Assembly (NCBI GenBank): GCA_008360975.2
Contig: CM039179.1
Location: forward strand, 58,876,666 to 58,940,665
Length of the DNA: 64,000 nt
Direction of reading: 5' to 3'
From: Lichenostomus cassidix
Taxonomy: Eukaryota > Chordata > Aves > Passeriformes > Meliphagidae
Shown: in pieces, positions 38,650-51,400 of the stretch
Numbering within the stretch: the first letter of the stretch is position 1
Layout: the number at the start of each line of letters is the position of its first letter
Program-made: the position numbers and the translations under genes
The notes under the pieces: model-generated
Databases searched by the model: none
The model's input: the letters and a program-made list of their open reading frames with translations, nothing else
What the model was told of the DNA's origin: nothing

Positions 38650-41444
38650 CTAAAGCAAAGAACAGGGAGTTAAGAACAGTTTAGGAAACAAGCATATCTT
38701 ACACTTACTTATGTAAACTAAAAGTTTATTTACTTGGTAACAGGGAAATTCAGACTGCAACAAGCAGAGACAGAAGAGACAAATCAGGGAAGTGGCGTCT
38801 ACTCTTGTGAATTTTTGACAAGGCAGATGCTCACCAATGTCTATAGGGATTTCATCACATTAAAATTTATAAAGTTACTAATCCTATGACTCTCTCCTAA
38901 TCTGCTTTAAAGTTTGAGAACCAAATCAGAGGTTCTGAAAAATGTGATCAAATTTGAAAGGTTTTGTTGGCTCAGGTGTTGCTATCTGTACATAAAAGGA
39001 CCACGAGTGTCTATTCATTACTTCACTGTTGGAGTATTTTAAACATAACCTGATTCATGCTTTAACACAAAGGTTAAGTAAAGACACACTACCAAATCTG
39101 TCCTTGAAGACCTACAAATAGTAACTGCCTCCAATACTTAGCTATCTTTGTGCTTCATTAAATGAAGAAACCTTGAAACAAAGAAAGTTTTAAATGAACA
39201 TTAACAAAAATGTGCTCCCCCACACAGAAAATGAGTCATGTCAGTGAACACTACCCTGTCCAGAGGCATGTAACAGAGCACAACATCTGCACCATGAAAA
39301 CAGATATATGCTTTCTTTATAAACAAAGATGTGTCCATTTCAAGTTCTGTATCACTCTTTTTAACATCATAGATAAGCAGAACTGGTGAAATTCACAAAT
39401 GGAATGTAATTACAGAGGTCCAACAGTAAAGAACGAATTAGGGGACAGATGGCTATGCCAGGAGTGTGCACTGTCCAGTATCTGCCATGACCCTCAACAT
39501 GACTCTCAACATCATGTAGAGAGGCAGCAGTTGTGTATCTGCCCACCCCACCACCCAGCATGTGGCTGGGTTCAGGGCTGAGCTAAAACATATTGGCCTG
39601 TCTGTGACCAGCCCATTTCAAACAAGTACTTTGTAACAGAATAATCTCACTCACAGTGTTTCAAAAACACTGATTTTTGAACTGAACTATAAATGGATAA
39701 TAAAGTATGTGTAGGCTAATTTTATTTCTAATTGCAAGTTTTTATAGCACTGTCACAAGTTAATTGCCTGGATCATAAACTATACCTGAGAACTGCTGTT
39801 TAGACTAGCCCTTTAAAGATAATATTAAAATCAAACATCAAATCTTTGTTGTCTCTATCATGATTATATCTTTGTCTATTTGCAATTTTACATAGACATA
39901 GTCATTATAGGCAACCATTATTCTTTAGAGGTAAGAAAAGGTAACTTTCAGTGCTGCACATTTAATTTCATGAATCCTGCCAACAGAGCTCAGTATCTTC
40001 AAATCTATAAAGGAATAATTTTGTTTCAAACAAAAAGAACCTCACACACCATTTTACTTTGTTGCACTCAATATCAATCCACAATGAAAGGTAGTTCAGA
40101 AAAATACAATGAAAAATACTGCATCTATTCCAGAGTAGTTGTTAATTCCTTTCTTGTCAAATAGGGCAATTTAAAATGTTTACCACTAGAAATACTATCT
40201 AGCCAGGAAAGCATCAATAACTTCTATATGAAATTTCTCCCTTCCAGATAATCCTGTATAAACAAAGCAGTGAAAGCTGCAGTTTGCCTTAATTTATTTT
40301 TGTCAGACTGAGGACTCCAACCTCCCTATTTTCAACTTTTATCTGTTAGTTCCCACAACTATCCAAGTCGTAGAGAATGAACCAAGTCAAACATGGTTTC
40401 ATAATAGGCTACATTTGCAGTTGGTACATACCAGCCCACTTGGGTTTTTCAGGACACGAATTGATACCTCATGTACAGACACCCAGATTTTACAGGGCAC
40501 AGCTACACTGCTCCCACAGTGTGCAGCAATACACAGGAATTTCCTGTAGTGCTAATTTAGTAAACATTCACACAGGCAGTAGAAACTCAGCAAAACATGC
40601 CAAGTGTGTATATGGACATATGCACAGGCAGTACAGTATCCAAGAACATACATACCAAATGTTTCTATTATGAAGCAGCTCAAAAGCAATTTTGAGCTTT
40701 TGGGGGGATGCTTTTTAAAACACAAAATATCAGAGGTTGAGGTTGACTTGAGAATTCAGTTGGTGGAAGAAATCTGCATCTCTGTGCACATTCTGGGAAA
40801 TAGATGATCAGTAATCACCCATTACATTCCTGCTGGGAAGACCTGTTGTTCATGTTACAGTAGCTGCTGAGGCTTAACAGCTCAAGTCACAGAATCACAA
40901 CATTCTGAGGTGGAAGGGATCCACAAGGATCATCAAGTCCAACTCTTAAGTGAAGGGCCCATGCAGGGATCAGACCCACAACCCTGGCATTATTAGCACC
41001 ATGCTCTAACCAGCAGAGATAATCGTCTCACCATCTGGCTACAGATCTTTCGAACAGAAGCAATTTGCTTGCAATGGTCCATTTTGAAAGACACTTGTTA
41101 AGGGATGAATTCCTAACATGCAATCTGGATTCATCACAATTCAAAGAAATTTTCATATAATTCATCCCTTTTAAAAAAGATTAACATTCACATCAATCTC
41201 CTTCTCCATCTAGCTATGCTTTACTCTATCAAATCACACAGTCATTTTAACAGTGTGGCTTAATTCAATAGAACATCCTATACATCTTGTCCAGAACAGG
41301 TAAACATGTGCTGGTAATCTCTGTTAAGTGATAATGAACAGAGTAATGTAGCTGATAAACACAGTTAAGAAAGAAAATTCTTTTCAGCCATATTTTAAAT
41401 TTTTTTCTGGAAAATGCAAAAGAAAAGAAAGGCTTTCACATTAC
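38650..41444 (-). other. VWA8: VWA8 intron (2.8 kb) with a SINE
   Basis: The boundaries are GTAATG...CTTTAG on the minus strand. It hosts the tRNA-Ile-derived SINE at 40886-41027. No other feature is supported. Confidence 0.85.
40886..41027 (-). mobile_element. tRNA-Ile-derived, CR1-tailed SINE (TguSINE1-like)
   Basis: Read on the minus strand, the 5' part (41027 to about 40950) resembles tRNA-Ile: GGTTAGAGCATGGTGCTAAT, AATGCCAGGGTTGTGGG, and a B-box-like GGGTCTGATCC. The 3' part (about 40950 to 40886) is a CR1-like tail with GTTGGACTTGATGATCCTTG, GTGGATCCCTTCCACCTCAG and ATTCTGTG near its end. This head-tail combination is that of the songbird SINE TguSINE1, which is mobilised by CR1. Mutations in the internal promoter suggest it is inactive. 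It is in the same orientation as VWA8, inside an intron. Confidence 0.88.
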
Positions 41445-41601
41445 CTCTGTTTAAAGGCCTTTTCACCCATCTCTCGAGCAGCTCTCTTAACTTCCTCAGG
41501 AACAGCATCCTTTTCAGCTTGAGACACTTGGTAAACCCTGTGGCCAGCATCCAGTCGATATGGCCCACCTTTGCCACCTAACCCAGCAGTGTCCCTCCCT
41601 C
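41445..41601 (-). CDS. VWA8: VWA8 coding exon (157 nt), Gly-rich hinge and helical segment
   Basis: The exon completes a split Gly codon, then encodes 51 codons from GRDTAGLGGKGGPYRLDAGH through VYQVSQAEKDAVPEEVKRAA to EMGEKAFKQ, and ends with AG before GTAATG. The first third is Gly-rich and probably flexible; the rest is rich in Glu, Lys and Ala and probably helical. The phase (2 in, 2 out) agrees with both neighbours. The wording of this stretch is one of the most conserved outside the catalytic domains, and the match to VWA8 is unambiguous to me. Confidence 0.97.
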
Positions 41602-42345
41602 CTAAGATGGTTGAGATAAAAAATCATTAAGAATATACATTTGATAAAAAATAAGAACACATTTTCTTTAAAACTCCCAGTGTCATCTACAGATGTTCCA
41701 AAGATGTTGCCAACAATCCCCAGCTGTAACATTTATTGTTACAGGTTAAGGTTTTCAAAACCAAACAGCTATCATGGTAAAGAAGAATTTCCATGGAATA
41801 ATTGTGTTTATAGTTCCTTGACAACAGGTTCATAATGGTTTTTACCCTGTACAAACAGGACAATAGAACATGTAAATCTTGTACATCTCCAAAAAGCTCC
41901 TGGTCCCAGACTCTGTCTACTCTCTAGAATTTGTTGGTTTACACTGCTTCCAAATCACTTTATCTAGTGATCACTATTTTGACCTTTCAGAATTAGGAGG
42001 TGCTTTGCCTGTTCTGTGTACCTCTTGCCTACACGACCTAAATTTCTGCAGCTACAGGGACATCTAAGGGAATGGCAAATAACTCAGCCTACTTTCTGTG
42101 GCTGCATGCTTCTCATTATCTGGGTGGCCAATAAAAGGAAACAACAAAATATAATTTGAGATCTGCTACATACAGTTTAAGTTACACACTGCAAATTCTT
42201 CTTTTCACTGGCAATAAAGTAACCCTGTATTGGGTAAAATAGCTCTAGGCAGAGGATAGCTTTGTACAAAACAGTTTTTGACTGGCACAGCACATCCCTT
42301 AGATATCTATCAATGATGTATTGAAAAAAATAACCAATGAAAAAC

Positions 42346-42454
42346 CTGTGCCACCAGCCCACATATTTCCACCAACATGGGGCATGTTGTCTGGATCCAC
42401 TTTTCCATGTTTGGGGGAACTGACATCCAAACCACTTTCCCTCTCAATGGTTAT
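42346..42454 (-). CDS. VWA8: VWA8 coding exon (109 nt), linker segment
   Basis: The acceptor TTTTACAG is followed in frame by ITIERESGLDVSSPKHGKVD and then DPDNMPHVGGNMWAGGT; one base is left over for the next codon. The donor is CACAG/GTTTTT, which is GT but otherwise far from the GTRAGT consensus. The leftover G joins GA of the next exon to give GGA, producing the Gly-rich run GGTGGRDTAGLGGKGG across the junction. That run is characteristic of VWA8 and similar to the Gly-rich hinge in midasin-like AAA/VWA proteins, where such a linker lets the VWA domain swing onto the ring (inference for this family). Confidence 0.95.
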
Positions 42455-45400
42455 CTGTAAAAGAGAGAAAGAGTCGTGTCAATCTCTCTTCTAGTAAAGA
42501 AAACACTCTAACGACATAATAATAATAACAAGGTACTAGGTGGGCTGAGGAGCTGTAGGACCAGCATTAGTGCCATAACCGCAACATTCCACCTCAGAAT
42601 AGAGCAGAGTAAAACAGGGCTCCCAAATGGCACATTAGACCCACACCCGAACTAAGACTACTGCCACATCTGAACCACTCTGCATTCTGTTCACATCCAC
42701 ACTAGGAACTGCTTCCTGATAACTGCCCAGCATAATTCAAAATACCCCTGTAGACAGAATAATTCAAACACTTCTGAGAGTATTGTATATCCACAGCACT
42801 GCACATTCATTTACACATTTCAGGTGCACCAACTGCAGTTCCACATTCCTTATTGATGGGTAGATTGATGCTCCTTTCATGAACAGGAACTTAAGAGAAA
42901 TGAGACTCATCAGCAAATGGCCAGTTCAAATGACAGGCTCATGTAATACTCAGCGTCCCTGCCATGACCAAAGAAGTTCTACCATGATGGGTTTTCTAGA
43001 CCTGTCCGCTGACAGCACTTTCCCCACTGATTCACGGCACAGCTGAACACCCAACAGCTGCCAGGTGGTCAGGGCTGAGTCACTTTGAGCTGGGGCTGGA
43101 TTTAAGTGGGTGACTGAAAGTAAAAATACTCCTTCCCGTTATGAACTCTGAGTCATGCAATAAATCAATGACTCAAGTGTAAGCTGCCCTTTACTAATCT
43201 TCTGTAATTTAGTGCCTCTTCATTTTTTTTTTATTTTTAATGAAACCTAATGACTGAGACGGAAAATTAATATCTCTAACCACTACAAATTAACTTTCTT
43301 CTCATCTACCATATCACATTTAATTCTCCAATGAATTTATGTGTCCCAATAACTACAATTTATTGCCTTCTCAGAAGTTCACTGGCATTATCAAGGTTTT
43401 CACTGTAGAGCACCTTAATCCTTGAATTCACTGTCTTGCAGACAACTCCACGCTGACATGAATTCCACACATGTTTTTGAACTGAAAACATGTGCTCTAA
43501 CAACACTGTCCTGGCAGCTATTCAAAACATCATTTTCTTTTCCTTTACAGAATTTATATCTATTCAAAGAGGTACAATACATCTTCTATGAACCATGTCA
43601 TTAGTGTAAAATCAAGATCTAATCTGATAAATTACATTCGTTTAACATTTGTATAGGAAGAAACACGTAACCACAACAGCATGTTACCCTTAGGGTTATA
43701 TACTTTACTGGTTTAAGAGATTTCCTCCAAAATAAACTGTTTTGGCATAACTGGTAGATTTAAAAACTCTCAGAAACATGGGCTAACAAAAATCACTGAA
43801 CTTAGTTTAAAACAAAATTAAAAACCAAAATGTTAGTGTCAGACTCACGAATCAAAACAAAATATTATTCTGTAATGAATAATATTATTCTGTAACAAGA
43901 AACATGAAATAATGCAAAAATTTTAAATGTTCATGCTTCTGCATTCCTTCTGCAAAAAGAATCTCTTTGAAACAACCATAACCAGTGATGCAAATGTCAT
44001 ATTCTATTTTTGTCAAGTTATTCCATTGAAAAATTCCACTAAACATTTTGAAATACATGCATTGTTTAAATCTTAAGTGAAAAGGTCTGTAGACAAAAGA
44101 GCTTTGTTGCTCATATATGTTTCTCACGTATAAGTTGTTCACAAATAGTGTTTCTAGTACACATGCACTAAACAAGCTCCTAACATAAACTTATTTTACA
44201 ATAGTGTTGATCCGATTAAAGCAGGTATTTGTAATTTTGAAATGGCACATGGTTAAAAGAAAATTTTCTATCTTATAATATGATTTTTTTTTTTGCTTTC
44301 TCTTTTTAAAAGGACACCAAAAATCCAACATTTAATTTGTTAAAATTTTGAAAAAAATTGCTTAAGAAAAAAGAAAATGAGGTGTACAATCTGTCATAGC
44401 TTAAGATTGCGAGTTCTTCACTATTTTTCTTTTTATGTATAGTTAATAGCTTAATGGATAAAACAATTGAAAATTCAATGATAGTAGAATAGATCTCCAC
44501 CATATGTGTAAATGTCATGCCTGTGAATTGCAGCAGTTTCATTAATTTACTTACTTTTTAAGTATCATCTATGCAGACAAAAGGTAGTAGAACTTCGCTA
44601 ATTCTGAACAATTTAACAACCAACCATTTTTATCAGCACTGGTTTGCTGGGATAATTATTTTTTAAATTTACCACATACTTAGATTATATGGTAAATATA
44701 TGGCATTATATTAACACACTGCCGAATCCTCAGAAGAGAATCTTCTGGATGTGCTTTCCTGTTTTTTCTTTGAGCTCTTAGATAATTCCCCTGGTGACTT
44801 GTCAGGCTGTTCTTCCCATTATCATATCCTTGGAATGTAATTTTACAACCAAGAACTTGTCTCTACTCTGGAAAGTGCCTCTATAAACTAGAAGTTAGAC
44901 AACCAAATATCTATATTAGAATTGAAGATATATTTTATTAATAAATAAACAGTAAATCACTGAACCTTGACATGAAATCAGAGGGAGGATGAGGAAAAAA
45001 CTGAAGCGAAAAACTTTCAGACAATGATACATTCTTCAGCATGACTAATAGAAAGAGGTGGAAGAGCCATAGGTAAGTCACCCCTCCAAGGACTGAAGGA
45101 ATCCTTGACATTAAAAACTATTGGAAAGGTAGATTTAAGGGGCAGGATCCAAAACTGGATGGATTAGGAACCTGAGAAACTGAAGAATACTCAGCAGAAA
45201 ATATCTAGCTTGTCTGGATTGAGAACGAAGAAAGAAAAACAAGTCCTAAAAGTAGAGAAAGAACTCAAACAAATTTAAAATCCACAGTAGCTTTTCCAAG
45301 CTTGTCTGATTGTAATTTCTAAAATAAGTTTTCTATTACTGTTATGATGGGTATTTTTTCAAAGATATAAATAATTTCACTGCTCAAAAGTTGACCTGTC

Positions 45401-48400
45401 CCCTCCCGAATATCTTCTGTTTTGAATCTACTGCAAGACTTCTATGAACTTTGTTTCTTTCAGCAAGAGTTTTGACTAATCACCCCTTCTTGAGAGAAAT
45501 CTGTGCTCTTCCTAGCCACACATGCACTGAAAGACACTATTCATTACTGCATCATTGTGCAGATTCCATACTGCCTGGCGTGCATATTATGGATTTGTGA
45601 AACAACATATGAATTCAGTATAGCAGCCTTGAGCTCCAGCTATGAGGCATGGGTCAGAGTAGAATAGCTGGAAAAACTGAAATTTTCCTTCTGAAAGTTC
45701 CTTTTGATATCCAAAATAATTATTTCCAAAACATTCAAGGCACACGTTTCAATTGTAAATTATCTAAACTTGTTTATACATACTGGCGATTCACAATCAG
45801 AGTGTGAAAGCACTTTTCTCTGTTTGGGCAGATTTTTCTTTAAAGTCCTAATCACACAAGAAGCACAACTGCCATCCTCTCCTGAGATACACAATTCTTA
45901 TTTTATTCTCTGTAGAGTCCAAATTGTCAGTATTCATCAATGATCTTAGTCCCTGGTTTCAAATACTTTTGTTCTCTCTTTTTTTTTTTTTTTTTTGGAC
46001 GATCCCATATTCTCAGGCACTTATAACAATAGGTAATGGGTTGATTCAGAAGAACTTTGTGATGCAGGCTCTGTAGGTCTTCCAAAGTCAATGGAGTGAA
46101 CAAAAATTTTGTGTGAGAAGAATATGAATACTTCAGGTCACAAAGATGCCACAGAAATGTGCTTTTCTTAAGGGGCAATGGTATGAAAGAAGTGCTTAAG
46201 AAAAAGGGAAATTAATAAACAACAAATACCACAACTTGTTAATGCTTTGACTTAATTTTCTGGTCCTGTCTCTTACACATCCATTAAATCCTGACAGTAA
46301 GGTCAGCCAGGTAGAAACAGAACTAAACACTGATTTTACATTCAGTGAGAATACATGGTATCTGAACAACTTGCTCTAGGATCAGCTCCTTCTGAGAAAT
46401 ACAAATGTATGCCCTGATGGTTTTACACGGTTACACTTAATTTATTATTTTTTCTGGCAACACTGGGATTCTAAGAGAGAATTGCATAAGGAAAACTAAT
46501 ACAAACACATTCTGTTTGGAAACTAAGTGATCTTATCACTTAGTGTAATTACTTCATGTAATAATGTCAGGAAGATAAAGAGGGTCAAAGAAACCAGTTA
46601 CATGATTTACCACACTCAACCACACAGTGAAACCAGGTGCCACATTTATGCCAAACAGCCATTAAACACATACCAATCTGTAATAGTGGCCAGTGTGAAG
46701 ACGAGTCAAAGGCTGGTAGTTTTGTCGAGACTTCAGCTGGTCAGACAAACTATGGTATATTGTGTACTAAACAAATCTTAACTACTTTTGGAAGTGAATC
46801 TAGAACCACATTCATGCCAGTTAAGTGAATGTGGGATTGAATTCCATTGAATTCTGATGTGAAATAATCTAATTTAATAACACTAACCCCAGGGGAGTAA
46901 GGAAGCACTGGCATACTTTTGACACTTTTATAATCCCTCAGTAAGAGACAGAAGCTGTATTTGTTGAGGATCACACAGCTGACCCAGACACACTGTGCAT
47001 TGCCCCTACAAGACACTGTCACAGCTATGGGACGAAAAGAGCTTGCATAAACCTATTAGAAAATAACCCACAATAAAAGCGTGGGAATTATGGTGATGGA
47101 TGCTGTACTGTACTATTAAAATTATTTATGTACCATACATATCCATATTTCATTATAACATAGGAGTTATTTTCACAATACAGTACTTCCCCTTTGAGTT
47201 CAGAATTAATTTTCTTCTAATGTATTGCAAAAAAAATATCTCTGGCTCTCTGAGTAAAACTGACCAAAAGCATTATAAAATTTAGCACGAGCTGATTTCA
47301 TACGAGTGATCTTAATGACATTTTAGCATCAAGTAACCTTAATCCTACACTGCAACAAAAACTGAGAAGAAAAAAAAATCTTTAAAAAGAAGATTCACCA
47401 CTCAAAGGCAGTCCCAAGCAGCACAACCATGCACTTCTGTATCTTAACAAGTACTATTCGAATTACACCTGGACTGAATGCATATTAATAACTCTATTTT
47501 TAACATGTTTATAATAGTATCCAATGTAATGAGTAAAAGACACTTAGAAAAGTCCACTGAAATGAACATTTCAGTAGACCTTTCACTCAGTTATTCATGT
47601 TTCAGAGCATTGACAGCATTCCCCCAAGCATTTTAAGCCATATATCAGCTCCTCATTCTTAAAGTCTGTTACAAATAACTAAAGACTAAAATTCCTCAAG
47701 TTGTATTTATTGTGGGGACAGGGAAAGAGAGAGGGAATTTAATCTCCTACTGTCTTGTCTCACTTGATTTTTTCTTTGTTCCTGGGAGGTTCATGCAAGA
47801 GATGGAGCCAACAGCTTTCCCTGTCCCAACCTCCATTCCAGTTACGTAAAAAGCTGACTCTCTAAAACATGGGGCAGAACACCTACCTTAGACTTAACTG
47901 CTGGCAGAAAGAGAACTCATGGTCACAGGTTAGTAAATACCTTTTAGAATTTGTAAGCATAAGTCTGACAAGCTTGAAAATATTTCTAGCTTTGAATAGA
48001 AAAGTAATCAATGAGTGGCAGCTTCCAGTAAAATGTGAAGGAGTTTCTCCTTAATGCTGACTGGGATGCAACTGGGATCTACATAATTTTTTTTGGTTGT
48101 AGATATTCATGCCATCCTACCCTGTAACTGACACTGCAATGATGCAAATTGGCTAGAGAGTGGATGGTATTTTAATATAGCAGCTTACTTTTGTATTCTG
48201 ACAGGGTTAACTTCATTAAAATTCCTGAAGGGCGCAGGAGGTGTCAGTGCCTCCCATTCAGGACTGCTTGCCAGAAAAGCTCCTTTGTGGGGCTCACAGC
48301 AACAAAAGCAAGTTTCTGTCTGAGGACTGGCAAGAAACTCTGGTTTCCAATGGGGGCAAGCTGCCTCATGTACAGGGGAACAGACCTTTCACCTCTTAGT

Positions 48401-51400
48401 TTTAATTATCTCTGGTCCTGACAGGACAAACTCAAATCTAATCATCTTGCATAAAACACAATGCTTGTTTTAATACTCCAGGTACAAAAAGGGGGAATAA
48501 ACAGAAAAAACCCACTCTGATTCCAGGCTAACATCCTGCAGGTGTAAAGAGATGTAATTTTTACTTTAAAAAATAGTCTGTATTTCCATTCTTCAAACCT
48601 CCCCAAATCAAGTATTTCTTATCCTTTTGGGAATGTTTAAGCAGAGCTGGGCATTCCTTACAGGCTTTCACATCTTCATAATAGAAATAAATGGAATTCC
48701 TCCTTGTTGCATGTGGTGACGAGGAACCAACCTCTCTACTAAGCCCTTTTAAGCATTCAGAGGATGGTTCCACATAGAACACATTTACAGTATTTACAGC
48801 TGTCAAGAACATTTATGTAGGAAAATCTATAAAAACAAAATGTTAAGGTGTCCAAATATTGTTTTCACAAGCACTTATTCTAGTATTAATAATAACACTG
48901 CATTATTGGGTGTTTCTTACTGTTGATCAGAAGAAAATTGGGAAAAGAATGCATGCGCTACGATTTGAGGTACAATACAATTCATACTATTGAGGTGCTT
49001 AGTTCAATGTAAATTAAGAAGGCATGCATTAGCTTAATTAGTTGCATGATTAGACTGTCCTGGAAAGTAGGCAGATGCAGGCTGGCAAGATGTCATTCTT
49101 CATTTACTCATTTTACCATAAAGGAAAGAACCCTTCCAAGATCCAAATTAGAATATATTCACTCTTACCATAATGTAGCTGAGATGGAAGGAAAGAGTTA
49201 ATCTGATATTTTACCCTTTCATTAACACAAAACATATTAAACAGGGCAGTTTATAGTCAATGAAGAATATGGGTTACTTTCCATAGAAGGCATTAAATTA
49301 TTGCTGAAAAACATTAGTCATATGAATATAAATCCACTAGAAACACTACGAAGTTAAAATATTTTAACTTGCTTTCTTCATTATTGCTGTGGATAAAGAT
49401 TAAGCATGTATCAGAAGAATATTGCAGGAAAAGAAGCGACAACCTTGTAGATTTTTGCCTTATGGGTGATTTGGGAGATGGTAATTTCTTCATCAAAATC
49501 AGTGCAAAAACTGTTTTCACTCATACATTATTATGAAAAAGATTGACTGTAACAAAACACAACTGTACTACATGTGAAAAATATATTAAGTAATCCATCC
49601 CACAGTGGCACAAAGGATTAGGAAATGTATTCCATGGAATGCAGAATGTATTTCTGCAGATGTGCAAAAGACTGATTTTTCCGTGAAACAAAATAATTGT
49701 TTTCTTTTATTCCTGAGCTTCTCCAACCTTAAGTCCTCAGTATTACCCTAGGCTGCATTTAACAGGTCACAAGAACACACTTTCCCCCAACACATTCTTT
49801 ATCAGCAGCATGAATATATGCATTACATTCTCAAAGAGCATATAACAGTCAGGAAAATCAAAGGCTAACCTGCCTCCTCCATGGTGCTTTTACCATAAAA
49901 CTGATTTTACTAAAGAGAGAAAAAAAATTTTTATCATCTACTTACACAAACTAGTGAGAGAAAGGCATAAACAGGCAAAACCACCTCTAATGGCTTCTAT
50001 TATGTTCACTTGTACTGTATCATGTACAGCTTTTTTCTATGTACTAAAAATTAATAGAGTAACTTCTGTTCAAAACAACAGCACAAAATTGAGTCCACAG
50101 CTAATTTTCCACAGAAAAGAATATTCAGTCTTAGACAAGACAATAAAAATAAGTGAAATACATTCTGTTTCTTCAACTGTATCCTGAAATGAAAAAAAAA
50201 TTTCTCACACTGCAGTATAAAACTTGTATTCTTTGTTAATTTGACTTCATTTTAATTTTCTCTCTTGTCTATAAAACTTTGCAACAGTTCAAAATGAACT
50301 AATGAAGCTTCATGCATCATCTGACTCCTGTGAACATTCAATTCTAAAATTAGCTTTTAAAATTCATGCAGGCATTAAGCTTCTGTCTTGAATACCAAAA
50401 CTGCTGAAAGCCTCATAACTTTGATGGCACTTTAGAAAAGTGAATTTGGATAGAGAAGAGGTGGAGATTTGGAGTGTAACTTATAAAAAGGTGTATCTGG
50501 CTTGCAAATGGAGTTTATATACACCAGCTAAAAAAATCAAACCACTCTATAAAATGCTGCTGTGGGCCCTTTTTTGAACTAAATGCTGTCACTCTAAGAA
50601 CCAACTCAGAAACTGCACAGTAGATGCATTAGAGTATTTTGCCCACAAATATACACCCGGTGGCATAAAAGCTGGATAAACTAAACAAAGGAATGAGAGA
50701 ATATAATACATTTATTTCACTTAATGGATCTTCTGCTATGTAAACACCTGTGTAAAGCCCATTTTCCTCTGTCATAATTTAAAATTCCCATGTCAATTCT
50801 ATTCAACTAGAAGATGTGAGGTCATCCTCCTTTTAGTATTCTAATCCACTACAAAATATATCAGAGCAGACAGATAATGTCTAGCTTGGATATTTATCAT
50901 GACTACTACACACCTTCTAGCATCAATGAACTCAAAAAATGCTGAATTTAGTTTCTTCTGGAGTACTGTGAACAATCAACAGCTAGAAAGATGGGGTAAG
51001 TGAACACATTATGTCAGTTTGGAGTGGTCCAGACTGAAAACTACAGGGTAATAAGGAAGTTGAAAAAAATCACATGTGGAAGCAGAAAAGCCTGATTTTC
51101 TGTACACCTAGAGCCTTGTCAACTCTGTCCTTAAGAAGCAGAAGTTATTAAATATCTACTACATTGTCTTCTTTTCTAAAGGAAAACTCTTATATTTGGC
51201 ATAACTGTAACATATCAGGTTATTCAAATTTTCCCTATATTTGTCCTTCCACTAATCAGGGAACAACTTTCATAAAGGCAGAATTATTAGTATGCATTTG
51301 TCTCGCTGGGACAGCAGGATTTCACTGGTGTTAGGAGCTCCAACCTTTATGTCAGCAATGCTCACTGCTGCAGATTTTTTGAGATCTGCAAGACAGCATG

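Noticed and set aside
40950..41027. tRNA-Ile-like sequence on the minus strand
   Set aside because: It has mutated promoter boxes, no intact acceptor stem, and is fused to a CR1-like tail, so it is a SINE head and not a functional tRNA gene.
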